Below, piece by piece: positions 1 through 11,371 of a DNA stretch of 64,000 nucleotides. Each line of letters begins with the position of its first letter. The first letter of the stretch is position 1. The DNA is from Annona cherimola. Its lineage: Eukaryota > Streptophyta > Magnoliopsida > Magnoliales > Annonaceae. The stretch is from positions 73,240,224 to 73,304,223 of the forward strand of contig CM059971.1 in the NCBI GenBank assembly GCA_030490835.1. Direction: 5' to 3'. Under the pieces are notes generated by a model, which ran no database searches, was not told the origin of the DNA, and worked only from the letters and a program-made list of their open reading frames with translations. The position numbers were made by a program, and so were the translations under genes.

Positions 1-310
1 AATGTAATATAATAAGGGTATTGACAATGACTTTTCGCATTAAAAATTTTTAAAATAAAATAAAATAATGTAATATAATAAGGGTAATGACAATGACTTT
101 TAGTGTTAAAAAAATTTTAAATAAAAGAAAATAATGTGATATAATAAGGGTAATGACAATGAGTAAAAAAATAAAGTTAAAATAATTATATTAGTTCTTC
201 TAATAGTTAGGTAGAGATGATTGAAAATTAAAATATAAGCTTGTGAACCAATTATTAAAAAGTAAAATAATTATATAGAGTAAAAATTTTAAATTAAAAA
301 ATTTTGTAAG
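1..310. mobile_element. Tourist-like MITE remnant with 66-bp tandem repeat
   Basis: The right part matches the Tourist-like MITEs seen elsewhere in the window (AT-rich, with the motif GGGTAATGA and a closing block like CCTAAACACAGCCCC). The left end lies outside the window. Bases 1 to about 175 hold about 2.7 direct copies of a 66-bp unit; the block AATGTAATATAATAAGGG recurs at 1, 67 and 133, the third copy with one change. No coding capacity is seen. Confidence 0.55.
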
Positions 311-779
311 TACCTAAACACAGCCCCTTTAGCTGCAAAACAGTCAGACACTCCCCTTTAGCTAAACGTATGCAAGTAAAAACACAAACGATTTTGTAGT
401 TCTTTTGAATTCTTTTGTCTTTTAAAAAATTATCTTCAGAATTTTCAATCTTTTACAATTAAATAAGTGGGCAATTTTCAAATTATCCCCTCTCAATACT
501 CAATTCCATGTAATCCATCTTCCTATATGTATATGTATTAATGGGTTCCATTTTTGTAGTTTTTTTAAAATCACCTTAATAATTTTCAATATTTGATTGA
601 AATTTAATAATGTGGAGTAATTTATAAATATGCATGTTTTAGCGAGTGTATTTTGATATTTTGCAAATAAACTTTACATTACTAAAAACGAACTTTCGGT
701 GATGTTAAAATTTTTCACTGTAGACATTAATTTATAATATAGCATTGTTGTGCTTTCAGGCTACATATAACGTGCAAAG
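311..779. other. AT-rich intergenic DNA, nothing recognised
   Basis: No open frame, RNA gene or clear repeat could be supported here. Confidence 0.5.
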
Positions 780-1536
780 AAAAAAATTCCCACTTTCTAT
801 ATTTTTTTATATGATGTGACATTAAGCACCCTACTTCCTAACTAATCATTTTCTTTGTATATTTCCATCATTTCTACGTCTTTTCGTACAACGATCTTAT
901 TTATTTTTATTTTATTTCATTTACTTCTACTTATTTTCCTCGTCACTTTCTAATTTTTTAAAATTTTAATCTATATTTTTTTAATCTCATTTTCTACGCA
1001 ATACCAAACCCAGCCTTGCAGTCCGTTCAGAACACCCAAAAAAATTACAACTTCATTTTACTCACCTTTTGATATTATTCAACATTTTACGTGTCCTAAC
1101 TTTTCTCTTATTTCATTTATATTCTAATTATTTTTACACTTTATTTTACCTCTTTCCAAAACACACTAAGTCTTGTTTCAGTGTATATAGATGCATTCAA
1201 ATTTCAAAGTACTTTTGATGAGAGGACGTACTTGGCTGTCAAACCAAATTTCAAATTATTTTTATAAAATTGCTAATCTAGGTGTATGTAGCATATATTA
1301 AGTTTTATCATTTTAGAAATGTGTATATATTTTTTATTTTTTAAAAATAAGGGTATTTTAGTTATTTAAAAAGACTGAAACCTCCTTATTTTAAAAATAA
1401 AAATATGCACATTTTTAAAAATAGTAAAACTTGATTTATAAATTAAATATACCAAAACTAATAGTTTTATTAAAAATTTCAAAAATTAAAAAATAATTTT
1501 GCACTCTTGGGCATTGCGAACTTTCAACGCATGGGG
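780..1536 (+). repeat. Inverted duplication, left arm, outer part
   Basis: Read as reverse complement, this stretch matches 43150-44530 apart from one insertion in that partner. It includes two MITE-like blocks, about 775-1015 and 1020-1170. It also contains the uninterrupted site, about 1331-1350, where the partner arm carries a 595-bp foldback element. The other half of this arm is 3413-4060. Confidence 0.7.
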
Positions 1537-3412
1537 TTGCTGATAACTCGTGAAAATGCGAGTTATCATGATCCATTTTAGACTATTTTTGCGTGTTTGT
1601 CTAAGAGATTAGGCTTAGTTTGCATCCATTTAGCTGAATTTTCACTCGCTTTGTATTTTAGGAACATTATATAGTTTTTATCCATTTTTAGGGTGTGTTT
1701 GGCAACAACCAAAAGTTTTCACCTAAAAAGTTTTCACCTAAAACATTTCAATCTAAAACTTTTCATTTTCTATAACTTTTCTATAACTTTTCTATTTTTT
1801 TACATCTCCCTATATAAACTACCATACTTTTCAATCATTTCTACACAATTACCTATACAACTAACCTATTTATTTTAACTTTATCCTCTTTACTCCTCAT
1901 CATTACCCCTATCATATCACATCATTTGACAACTTTTATTCTTCAAAACTTTTTACCAAAAGTTTTATCCATTCCCAAACACATTCTTAGTATAAATTAG
2001 ACATTTTTAGTTCATTTATTTAGTTCATTCATTTTTTGCAGGAAGGACGGACAATTACAGGCATGCGAGCGAACCGAATGCAAAACAGAGCAAGTAAAGA
2101 AGCAAATAGGCTGGCGCCCAGGTGCCACCTTACATGCCTTAGCCAGAATACCCAACACCTCAAACGGCAGAAAACTTCCAGCGAGTTGGAGCTTAGGCGC
2201 CACTTCATTAGCATACCGACGAATTCCAGAAGAGTTTCCAAGTCACAAAACTTCCGAGTTGGCGCTCAGGCGCCAACTTGGGGCGCCTAGGCGCCAAGGC
2301 ATGAGCTTTCAGGGCATTCAGAAAGGTTTCTAAATTACACAACAAACAGAGAGTTGGCACCAAGGCGCCACTACGCATCCGTATGCGCGGGTTTCTACAC
2401 GTGTGCTGCGCAGGCTAACCAGTTTAAATAGAAACCTAGGGAGTCATGCGCAAAAAAGGAGATTGCCGATGGAATAGACGTCCAGAGAACGAAAAGAACC
2501 CATTTGAAGCACGGATCGAAGAGGAGATTCAACCACGTTGGTGGAAACTTTCGAGATTCAGTTTCCTCTTCCTCTTTTATTTTTCTTTCTCTGTTTTCCT
2601 GTATACTTACAATATGGATGTAAAGGATTTTTATGCCATGTCTTTGAGCTAAACTTCCATTAGATGGATAGTTAGGATGAATTGATATCTAATTATATTG
2701 TATTGGTTCTTTAAGATTCAGGAATGAATGTTTGATTTCAATATAATTATGTGATATGGATTTACCCTTGCATGTGTTGTTTAATGCTTTTTACAAGATT
2801 AGCTATCTTGTAAGATGATTCAATTGTAGAATTAATCCTTGGAAAGGGAAGATCTCTGCTAGATATGTGCAGGGCATGGGTTTCCTCTTGGTTAAGGGGA
2901 GTTGTTTAATAGATAGGAATATACCGCTAAACCCTATATAGTCATGAACAAGTTATGAATCTATCAATTCCACTTTATTTAATGGCATGGGAACATAGCA
3001 ATTGAAAAAGGTGTAATTAGTTTTTTATGTATTGGAAGATATATATAAGGACTATTGAACTTGGACTAGTAAATCCCTGCACAATCTAATGAAAAGGAAC
3101 CAATGTGATATAGTTTAGATTCAAGAATTCCAAACTATCCATCTGTCATCCCTAATCGATAACATCGTTCTAGTATTCCAGTTGTTCTGTGAACTCTTTT
3201 CTATTTCCTTATTGCATTTGATAATTTTAGTTTTAAGATTGAAATCACAATTTTCTACTCACCGAAAGCAACTAAACTGATTAATAATCCTAGTCAGATC
3301 ACTTTCTCGTGGAAACGATACTCTACTCACTCTTTATTACTTGATCGGCACGTATACTTGTGTTAAAACGAGCATTTTAATTAGACATATACGCAGTTTG
3401 TCAGTTGCATTG
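1537..3412 (+). repeat. GGCGCC-rich LTR-like repeat, copy A
   Basis: A non-coding repeat of about 1.6 kb once the nested MITE at 1691-1986 is removed. A second copy lies at about 51300-52640. Shared landmarks, in order, are a polypyrimidine tract ending in TTGCAGGAAGG, a cluster of GGCGCC palindromes (2110-2370), a stretch with AAGATTAGCTATCTTGTAAG, and a 3' block with ATACTCTACTCACTCTTTAT followed by ACGTATACTTGTGT. It interrupts the inverted duplication whose halves are 780-1536 and 3413-4060. The architecture resembles the long non-coding ends of plant LTR elements, but no matching pair or TG/CA boundary could be fixed, so the class is open. Confidence 0.55.
1691..1986. mobile_element. Tourist-like MITE (TTA target site)
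   Basis: 296 bp with terminal inverted repeats starting GGGTGTGTTTGG at the left and ending CCCAAACACATTC at the right. TTA flanks both sides (1688-1690 and 1987-1989). A 3-bp TTA duplication and a G-rich terminus are the hallmarks of PIF/Harbinger Tourist MITEs. A short internal duplication of TAAAAAGTTTTCACC lies near the left end. It is nested in the GGCGCC-rich repeat. Confidence 0.8.
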
Positions 3413-4060
3413 TTAGGTCAAGCACACGTCAAGTTTGATGTTTATAATCTGGTTTAGATGCCAAATTTGTCATTAGCTTTTAGAATGGGTTTGTTTGGAA
3501 AGTGATAAAACTTTTAAATAAAAATTTTTTTCTAAAAGTTTTTGAAAAAAATAATGTGATGTGATAAAGGGTAATGATGATGAGTAAAGAGAATAAAGTT
3601 AAAATATATAGGCTAGTTATATATGGAGTTGACTAAAAATGATTAAAAAGTAAGGTAATTGTATAAGAAGATGTATAAAAATAATTAAAATAGAGTAGTT
3701 ATAGAAAATGAAAAATTTTAAATTGAAAAGTTTTAGTGTTAAACAAATGCCCCCTATTTAAAAAAATTATTTCAAAAATCTAAACTACTTGTGTATATTT
3801 TTTCTCTAGTTAGCAAGGAGCTGAGGTTCGCATAAATTAAAGTGAGAACTTTTTACAGTGTTTTGATCTTACACATCAGGATGTATCTAGCCCAAAAATA
3901 AATTTTTAAAATTTTGAGTTTTAGTTTTTCATAAGACTATTATTGGAAATATATTTAATCTGTATAATAAGTTTTTAGATTTTCGGATATGTGAATATCT
4001 ATTTCTTTGAATTTCAAATATAGGGGTATTTTAGTTATTTAAAAGTAAAGCCACGAAACT
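3413..4060 (+). repeat. Inverted duplication, left arm, inner part
   Basis: The reverse complement matches 42480-43140, including a shared Tourist-like MITE (3483-3757 and 42803-43072) and the motif CATCAGGATG. Together with 780-1536 it forms one arm of an inverted segmental duplication whose other arm is 42480-44530. Confidence 0.75.
3483..3757. mobile_element. Tourist-like MITE, degenerate
   Basis: Ends resemble GGGTTTGTTTGG and AAACAAATGCCCCC. The interior has the AATGTGATGTGATAAAGGG block shared by the family. It has an inverted counterpart at 42803-43072, so the MITE was already present when the inverted duplication formed. Confidence 0.65.
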
Positions 4061-4405
4061 TGATTTGGCTGAATTGAATTATTGGGCAATAAATTAAGTT
4101 AAATTTGTTGAATGAATAGACTTAAATATTATGTATTAGTATCAAAACCTTTTAATGATATTAGCATTAAAAATAATACGAGATCATTTCTATATTTACA
4201 GATTTTGTAAAATAAAATAATTTTAGAAACAACAAAAATAAATCAATATATAAAGTTTCAAAGGCCATATTTTAAGTGTACAGTTGTGATTAATGACATC
4301 CAAAGATAAAAAGAATAATATATAATCTTGATGAAAAAAATTGAATATTGCGAAGCCTACGTCTGTCCCATATTTTTGTGTCCTTGAAGTTGTCCATGGG
4401 CATAC
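4043..4405 (+). repeat. 360-bp repeat, inverted copy at 31275-31660
   Basis: The two copies are reverse complements and diverge just past a shared GGGCATA. Both hold a short open stretch reading KPTSVPYFCVL in the AT-rich context, in opposite directions. The repeat is not protein-coding in any way I can support. Confidence 0.65.
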
Positions 4406-4523
4406 ATCACTTGCAAAAATAGAAACATTTTTATCTTTTACTCATGGAAATGTTAGATGGGCTTATGCTATTCCAATAAGCATAAAATTGGAGCTTCCTT
4501 GGAATTGCAATTTCCTTCAATTA

Positions 4524-6468
4524 CTAACTCCAATAATTTATTTTAATTGAAGCATGATTCTTTATCAAGAAAGGGGCAAGGCTTTCTTGTAAATGTAGTC
4601 TTAGTTCTTGTTGAAATCTCTGAGCTTTATTTTCGGACACATTAGCAAGCCAAGGTACGTATCTTACCAAAGCATTAAACTTAGTTGCATATTCAGTAAC
4701 TGTCATTCTACCTTGATAGAGTCATTCAAACTCAATAACTTTTCAACTTTGAAGACTTGTTGAAAGATATTCTTTATTAAATTCTTCCACAAAAGTTTGT
4801 CAATTCATTCTTTCACGTTTCAACATAGTGGCTAATAAAGTTTCTTACCATTCATTTGCATCTTCAACTAACAAATGAGTGGCACATAGAAATTTTTTAT
4901 TGTCATTACTAGGTGAAATCCTAAATAATTTTTTTATTTTTGTTATCCATTGCTCGACTTGAGTGGGATCTGGCTCACCTAAAAATTTTGGAGGATGTTG
5001 TGCTACAAAACATTAATCGCCTTCCGGTCTGCTTCTAATATATCTTTCTCAACTTTTATTAGCCTTGGTTGTGGGTTGGGGATTGCTGCTTGAGCAAACC
5101 TTCCTCTTTCATTCCTTTCTAGTCGATTTTGCTAAGTTCTTTTCCAAAGGTTTTGAATTATTTCTGCCGTTTGGGCTGTCCATTCCTAAATAGCTTGCTG
5201 TATTGCCTCCTTTACAGCCACAACTACCTGTTCTTCTATTGGCCTAGCTTGTCTAGTATCATCAGTAGCAATTTCATTTTCAATGACTATATCAGCGTTT
5301 TCATTGTATTGACGTTGACAGGTTCTCTTATTAAGTTGTTCTCCTTCCACTGGTTGATTGGGTCTATCACTAGGCTCTCCTGTTTCATGTTAACTTACAG
5401 GTTCTTCATTTACAACTATTTTTCCTTTATTTAGCCTAGTTCTTACTCGTGTGTTAGGCATAATGTTATCTAAACATATAAAAACTCTATTAGTACAATC
5501 TCTTGTCACATTAAAGATAATCATAACACACACACACACAATTATTCATAACAATCACAAGTGTCTTTAGCAAACATTTCTTTTTCATATATATTCAATG
5601 TACAAGTGTGAACAAATTTAAATGTACAACAAGAGAGCACATTAGTATCAAAATATGATACATACACTCATCTTACTTTCACACATATCATCCAAAAATC
5701 AAAAAGAAACTTCCGCTAGATTCATCTATTCTAATCGCACTAGATGGCGTCTACATCAGGTCTGTACAATGGTAGGTTCCTCGGTGATGGTACTGGTACC
5801 TGACCAGGCTAGTTCATTCTCATTTTTAATAGACCCTTCACTAGAGTCTTCATCATCATTCACACTCATATTTCCTACAGATCTTTCGCCATCACTATCC
5901 ACAATCACTAGTAATTCCTCGTCTGGCCGTCGTAAAGGGGGTTTCTCCACTACTCGCTCTCCTTGGGCTCGAGTTTCCTCTTTTTCCTTAACAAATTATC
6001 TTTCTTCTCGATCTATTATATCCCAACTTACCCCATAACGAAAATAGATATAACCTTCCGCAAAACAATAACAGAGCCCGGGATTAGATGGAATGGGGGT
6101 AGGCATTTGGCCCCAAAATATTTGTAATTCCCTATTATTAATTCTATCCGTGACAACAGGAGAGAGTGACTGTGGACTTACTTGAGGGGGTGGTGCAACC
6201 TCACGTGGAGGGACTCTACTAGTGAAGCCTCTATGACTCGGTCCTATTTGGGAAATTTGATGGTGATGATCACCATACTTTCTATTTTAACAGGTAGGGT
6301 AGAGCTAGGGTTGAGGCATTCCTCAAATATAGGTCTAAATGAAACATCTCTTTGTGAAGCCCACCATTTATTTAAATTTTCTTCTGTCCATTGTCTTTTC
6401 TCCACCTCCTTTCCATTTCTAGGTCCATAATTGTCTTTCTTTTGTTTGTTATCTACATTCCAAAACAT
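4524..6468 (-). pseudogene. Decayed Ty3/gypsy retrotransposon gag and leader
   Basis: Reading the minus strand, 5040 to 4524 gives a Retrotrans_gag-like protein. Recognisable blocks include PPKFLGEPDPTQVEQWITKI and MTVTEYATKFNALVRYVPWL, with a GLR-like tail RFQQELRLHLQE. In the family this domain assembles the virus-like particle around the element RNA. The frame is broken by several stop codons (for example after DANEW and after RMN) and by at least one frame change, so it cannot be translated. Upstream minus-strand pieces at 5756-5950 and 6244-6468 look like the linker and N-terminal part and are also broken. No protease, reverse transcriptase or integrase follows below 4524, so the element is truncated. 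A probable LTR lies upstream at 6927-7860. Confidence 0.75.
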
Positions 6469-6612
6469 AACAAATTAACTATGACTTACAAAACAGCAAT
6501 AGCAATGCACCACAATTTTACACAATATAAAGAACAATACATGATATATAAGTAATACAAAATTCATCACATTTCATTTTGACTAATGATTTTATTAGGC
6601 CGGGCCCAAAAA

Positions 6613-6832
6613 AATATTTTTTTTTATTTTTTTTATTTTTTGTAAATGTGTAGAGCTAGGTGTCATTAACCTATAAACCAAGTTTTACCATTTTTTGATG
6701 TTTTTAAGTATTTTATTTTGATTTTTAAACACAGTGGCATTTTCGTAAATTTTTTATAGGTAAAACTTGGTTTATAGGTCAATCACACCTAGCTCTACAC
6801 ATTTATGAAAAAATTAAAAAATAAAAAAAGGG
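6613..6832. mobile_element. Palindromic foldback MITE
   Basis: The arms 6613-6692 and 6757-6832 are reverse complements over about 75 bp. The left arm has GTGTAGAGCTAGGTGT and CCTATAAACCAAGTTTTACC; the right arm has GGTAAAACTTGGTTTATAGG and CACCTAGCTCTACAC. The loop is short. It sits between the gag leader and the probable LTR. No coding sequence. Confidence 0.8.
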
Positions 6833-6926
6833 TCCCATGGCCGGACGCATGGGCCCCCCGTGCAGCCAGCCGTGGACAATCACGCCTCTTCATTTTTTTA
6901 TGCCTATTTACTAACCTTTGCTCTCT

Positions 6927-7860
6927 AGGCGCCCCAAGCCTGAGTTGTCCTACCTTACTCCAAAATCATTTAATTGATAAATTGTGAGTAAGATTGTGGC
7001 CCTGTTCACGCGGCGGGATTTTTCATTTAATCTCATTTCAATTCACAAGCAATCACACACTTGTAATTAAAATCACATAATATTTATAAAATATCAAAAT
7101 AAATATTTGCATCATAAGTCTTTATAACCTAGCAATATTGTACCCTCACAATATATTTATTCATACCAAGTATACAAGAATATACAACCTTAAGAGTCTC
7201 TAAATTGGGACTTTTTTTCCTTGAACTTTAATGTACCTATCTAGGGTTAGGAAAAACAAAATGTGTGTACTAAACTCAATAAACAAGCATTTTCATTCAA
7301 GTAAACATTTTCAATTCAAAATTTGGCATTTCATAATAAATGCATATGCAAATATATATTCTACATTCATGCTTTATACTTTCATTGAATGGTATGCTAG
7401 CTACCATCAATTCGTCTACTTCCTATTTTAGAAAGTGCGCCGTCGGCTTTTGGGCATATATTAGCGATTTTGTCACATTATAGGGGGATTTTGGTCCGCT
7501 TACACCTCTAAAATAGACTTATACTTCTGTGCGTTATGCATTATATACACGCTAGAATCACTTTTAAGAAATAACCACATTTACTATTCCACTACCTTTT
7601 CAAGTCAAGAGAATTTTTTACAGTTATTTTAAAAATTAATAAACACATTTTCTAAATCATATTATGGGGATGACCATCCTTAAATAAATCTCAAAACATC
7701 ACAATGAAAGGAATTGCAAATCATTTATTCATTTTTAAATAAAAAAAAATTCAATGCATTACTTGCTTACCTTAGAATATCAACCTACCTCCTCAATCTT
7801 CTCTTTTTCTTTTCCTAAACAAGTGAAACAGACTATTTTATACATTATACCTTATAGGCT
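6927..7860 (-). repeat. Probable LTR of the decayed gypsy element, copy A
   Basis: About 0.93 kb that matches 38173-39100 in the same orientation. Shared landmarks include GCCCTGTTCACGCG, CAACCTTAAGAGTCTCTAAA and ATTATGGGGATGAC. On the minus strand it precedes the gag remnant, as a 5' LTR should. The sequence just below it, TTTGCTCT, may be what is left of a tRNA-Met type primer site. Copy B has no adjacent gag and may be a solo LTR. The outer boundary is approximate. Confidence 0.6.
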
Positions 7861-8321
7861 TTACATATACATATATAATTTATTTATTTATTTTACCTCA
7901 CTTCAGGTGTCTAAAAAAAATTCAAGGTTTTTAACTTGTTTTTTACGATCACGCACCTAGGTATTATTCTAGGTTAATTATGAGTAATTATCAGAGGATT
8001 CTTGAAAGAAAACAACTATATATAAGTATTATGAGAAGATTGGATATAACATGTAGCAAAACAACCAATTAACCGTTCTAACATGTACTTTGATGTTCAC
8101 AATTCCTAACAGCCTTTAAATTAATATACGTATATATGTGTATATATATTTTTCTACTTATATTAAATCTGTTGGGACGTTAGCGGTAATCCTGTTAATT
8201 AAAATTTTCGGCAACTTGTGAATCACGCACATCATAAGCAAAAATTTTATGGGTTGTAAAATTCCTGATTATTCAGATATTATAACCATTTTGCTTATAT
8301 AATTAAAAAAAATTTGAAATC

Positions 8322-8323
<2 letters not shown>
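7861..8323. other. AT-rich intergenic DNA, nothing recognised
   Basis: No gene, RNA or repeat boundary could be supported. Confidence 0.45.

Positions 8324-8361
<38 letters not shown>
8324..8361. repeat. (AAT)n microsatellite
   Basis: About 12 uninterrupted AAT units. Confidence 0.95.
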
Positions 8362-8364
<3 letters not shown>

Positions 8365-8559
8365 GGAGAGCTGATTTAGACGCTACAAGAGGCTGTGCGA
8401 AAGTATGAAAAAAAATTTCCAAAGTCTACTCTACTTAATGTCAGGTAAGCATAGAGAAGGAAGGAAGGAAGAAAGAAAGAAAATTATTCTTTGAAGCTGT
8501 TTGGACGTCCACACGTCATTATTTCTTTTTAGTATTTTTTTTTCCATGCAGCTACTATT

Positions 8560-11010
8560 TATATCTCAGTTAAACGGTGATTTAAAGTATGAATTTTAAC
8601 TAGGCTTGGCGTCCATTATTCTAAAGCTGCCAGCTCAATCCTTACCGTCCAGACCGCCAGACATCTCATTGCAATTATTTGAAGCCAGGTACCCTTAGTA
8701 CATGCGTGGCAAAATCTGCCTTATGTTGCATGTTTCTCAAAACCTCACACGTGTCTAAGCCATCGTTTAACAACGCCCCTTTTTAATGCCGACTATATGA
8801 TTTGCAAGAAAAACACATATTAACGCATGTAATTTAAAGTGGTTCAGTTAAAAAATTTCTAAAATGTTTTTTTATAATATATTTCGTCTGTATCGTAAAA
8901 CACATCAAATTAGTCATTCATCTCAAGTTTCATATCAAAATGATTAGAATTGTTTAAGATATAAGCATTTGAAATCAATAAATGCAATTCATTCAAATTT
9001 TAATTTTTCTGTAATTATATTTTGTATAATCTAAGCTATTCACCATGTAAATATATTAATTTAAGCTTACCCATGAAATTTGATATAAAACAGAATTATG
9101 TACATAATAATAATAATTAAATTAAATGGGAGATGCACGAAACTGACGTGCATTCAAATGTGACTTCCCACTTGGACGTCCCATGTAGGGGTGGTGCCTT
9201 GCACGTAGTTCAATGCAAAAATTAGATTTCTATAAATATTTTATTAAATCATTTTTCATAATTCAATCCATTTATATTATAGAACACCGTACATTTTAAG
9301 TTTCATATCAAAATGATTAGTATAGATTAAGATATTAGCATTCAAAATTAATTCATGAAATCTTATTTAATTTTGGTTGTTTAAAAATCTCCTAAATATA
9401 ATTTTTATGATCTAATCCATCCACTATGTAGGGTATATTAAAATAGGCTTGACCATAAAATTTCACGTAAAACTGCCTTATATATACTAAGATATTGATT
9501 TAATAAATAATTAATTAAATATAAAAAAGTGAGCGGGAAGTTCCTTTTTTTTTTATAAAAGAAGAATTACTCTAACCCTCTTCCCTTTCAATCGGGAAAG
9601 GATTAGGGGAAGAGTAATCCGCGCAATTCATTGCCAAAAAATTGTCTTTACAAATATTTCCAAGAATAGCTTTGGGGGGATTACCCCACCAAAACTGGAG
9701 ATCCACCTGAGATCTCAGAACCAACTCAGCAAGGGAATGAGCCACCATATTTCCCTGCCTCAACACATGATGGACAGAAAAAAATTGTTTCCCCCTAAGG
9801 ATATTCCTAATTTCAGACAGAATGAAACCCACTGGAGAGGAGATAGAGTCAGTTTTGGACAAAAAGTTGCATAAAATAAGCGAGTCCGATTCTAAGAAGG
9901 CGTTGGTAATGTTGAGCTGAAGTGCCCATTTGAGTCCCAACATAAACGCAGTAGCCTCCATGAATAGCGGTTCCGTCGCACCATTGAGTCTCCAGCCCCT
10001 AGCAGCAACGAAGGATCCCACAGAGTCCCTGATAACTGCCGCCCATAGCAAAATCTGACGTGTCCCCTTGCCTACGCGCGTCCATATTGAGCTTAACATA
10101 TCCCGCCGGCGGTTTGCACCATCTCGTCACCAAAGATCTATCTAGAACACCCGACATAGATAGAGTACTCGCTGATCGATGCTGATAAAGGAAGTCCACA
10201 CACCATGCCAAAATACCCGTGAACCTCGGTTGTACATTCTCTTCCTTGAATTTGTTCCGAAGAAACCATACCCGCCAGCAGCACAAAATGAAAAGAGTGA
10301 GGTCCTCGGGTCTGTTCGTTGTTATAAGCAATGTAAGAATCTCCTGAACAGATCCCACCCGATTTAACAGCCTAGCCGCCTGCCAGCAGATCCCCTCCGT
10401 CTTAGCACATCTTAAAAATAGGTGGTTCATGTCTTCCACAGCATTTCTACACAGAATACACAGCGGGTCAACCATGATACCCCTATTGAGGAGGTTTTGT
10501 AGAGTTGGGAGGGCATTATGGATAAGCCTCCATCCGAAAATGATGACTTTACTTGGGAGCTTGAGTCTCCAGATGGTCTTATAACATTCCGCAAATGGAG
10601 TGGAGTCGTGGCCGGAACTCAGGAGTCTATAAGCAGATTTGACGGTATAGCGTCCATGTGGTTCATGCTTCCAGAACATACAGTCCTCCTCGTTCCCCTG
10701 GGAGAGGGGAATCATATTAACCTCCTGCCATCTAGCTTCCCCAGCCGCAGCCAACACCCGGTCCTTGTTCCAAGCTCGAGATCCACCCTCAATAAAATGA
10801 CAAACTGCTGCATCCTCCGGGAAGTTCCTAGACGTGCATAGCTTGTTTGGGTTTGACTTTCATGCACGTTTTCTGGTGCAATTTAAACTAATTAATTTAA
10901 GTACTTTATTTAATTATTTTTCATAATCTAATCCATTTAGATTAAAGAGCATAAAATTTAATACTTTCCATTGAATTCTCATGTCAATCCGATTTATATA
11001 TCTTAACATC
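8560..11010 (+). repeat. AT-rich 1.1-kb repeat, copy A, split by a LINE
   Basis: Excluding the LINE at 9546-10817, the sequence aligns with 40090-41240 in the same orientation. Shared blocks include AAGATATAAGCATTTGAAAT, CTTACCCATGAAAT and CTTGGGTTTGAC-like text. Internally it repeats a degenerate unit built on CATAATCTAATCCATT, TCATATCAAAATGATTA and AAGATATTAGCATT. No open frame. Class unknown. Confidence 0.7.
9546..10817 (-). mobile_element. 5'-truncated L1-like LINE, zf-RVT and RNase H part
   Basis: On the minus strand, 10815 to 9999 encodes the region after the reverse transcriptase. It runs from IPLSQG through KLPSKVIIFGWRL to a zinc-finger-like CILCRNAVEDMNHLFLRC. From about 10042 a frameshift at a G-rich spot moves the frame to a C-terminal RNase H, with VIRDSVGSFVAARGW, MEATAF, LESDSL and NMVAHSLAEL, ending near 9572. 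Poly-T on the plus strand at 9545-9554 is the element's poly(A) tail. The 12-bp target duplication CGGGAAGTTCCT is present at 9534-9545 and again at 10818-10829. The missing 5' two-thirds and the frameshift make it a dead copy, but the intact duplication suggests it is not very old. Confidence 0.92.
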
Positions 11011-11371
11011 ACTGGGTATTAATCAAAAGTTTAACAAATCTTTGGCAAACGGCATAGCTATAATTCTCAAGAGATCTCCCAGGCATCTTTAATCCATAGA
11101 CAAATCATCTCCACAAACATCTTATAAAGTTTTAAATAAACAGACTACCTGGATCATGTTGAACATAAGTCCAAAACGGGTCCAGTTTATAAACGACAAT
11201 TAAAAAGCAGATACATTATACTTCAACATTGAAAACAGTTATACATTCCTAAAAGCCAGTCCTACAAAATTATTTTTGAATAGAGCAGGAGTGTGCTTTT
11301 GTGCGTTTATGTGTGGCCATCATCCCCAAAGGCTCTCGGAAAAGATACGTCTGCAGGTATTCTCATATATT
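11011..11371. other. 3' flank of the P450 gene
   Basis: This holds the presumed 3' untranslated region of the minus-strand P450. No clear polyadenylation signal was identified, and no other gene is visible. Confidence 0.4.

Noticed and set aside
5655..6038. 127-codon plus-strand open frame
   Set aside because: It is the shadow of the minus-strand gag leader, which has the better family resemblance.
10179..10841. Plus-strand open frames opposite the LINE
   Set aside because: The minus strand encodes a clear zf-RVT and RNase H; the plus-strand frames are antisense shadows.
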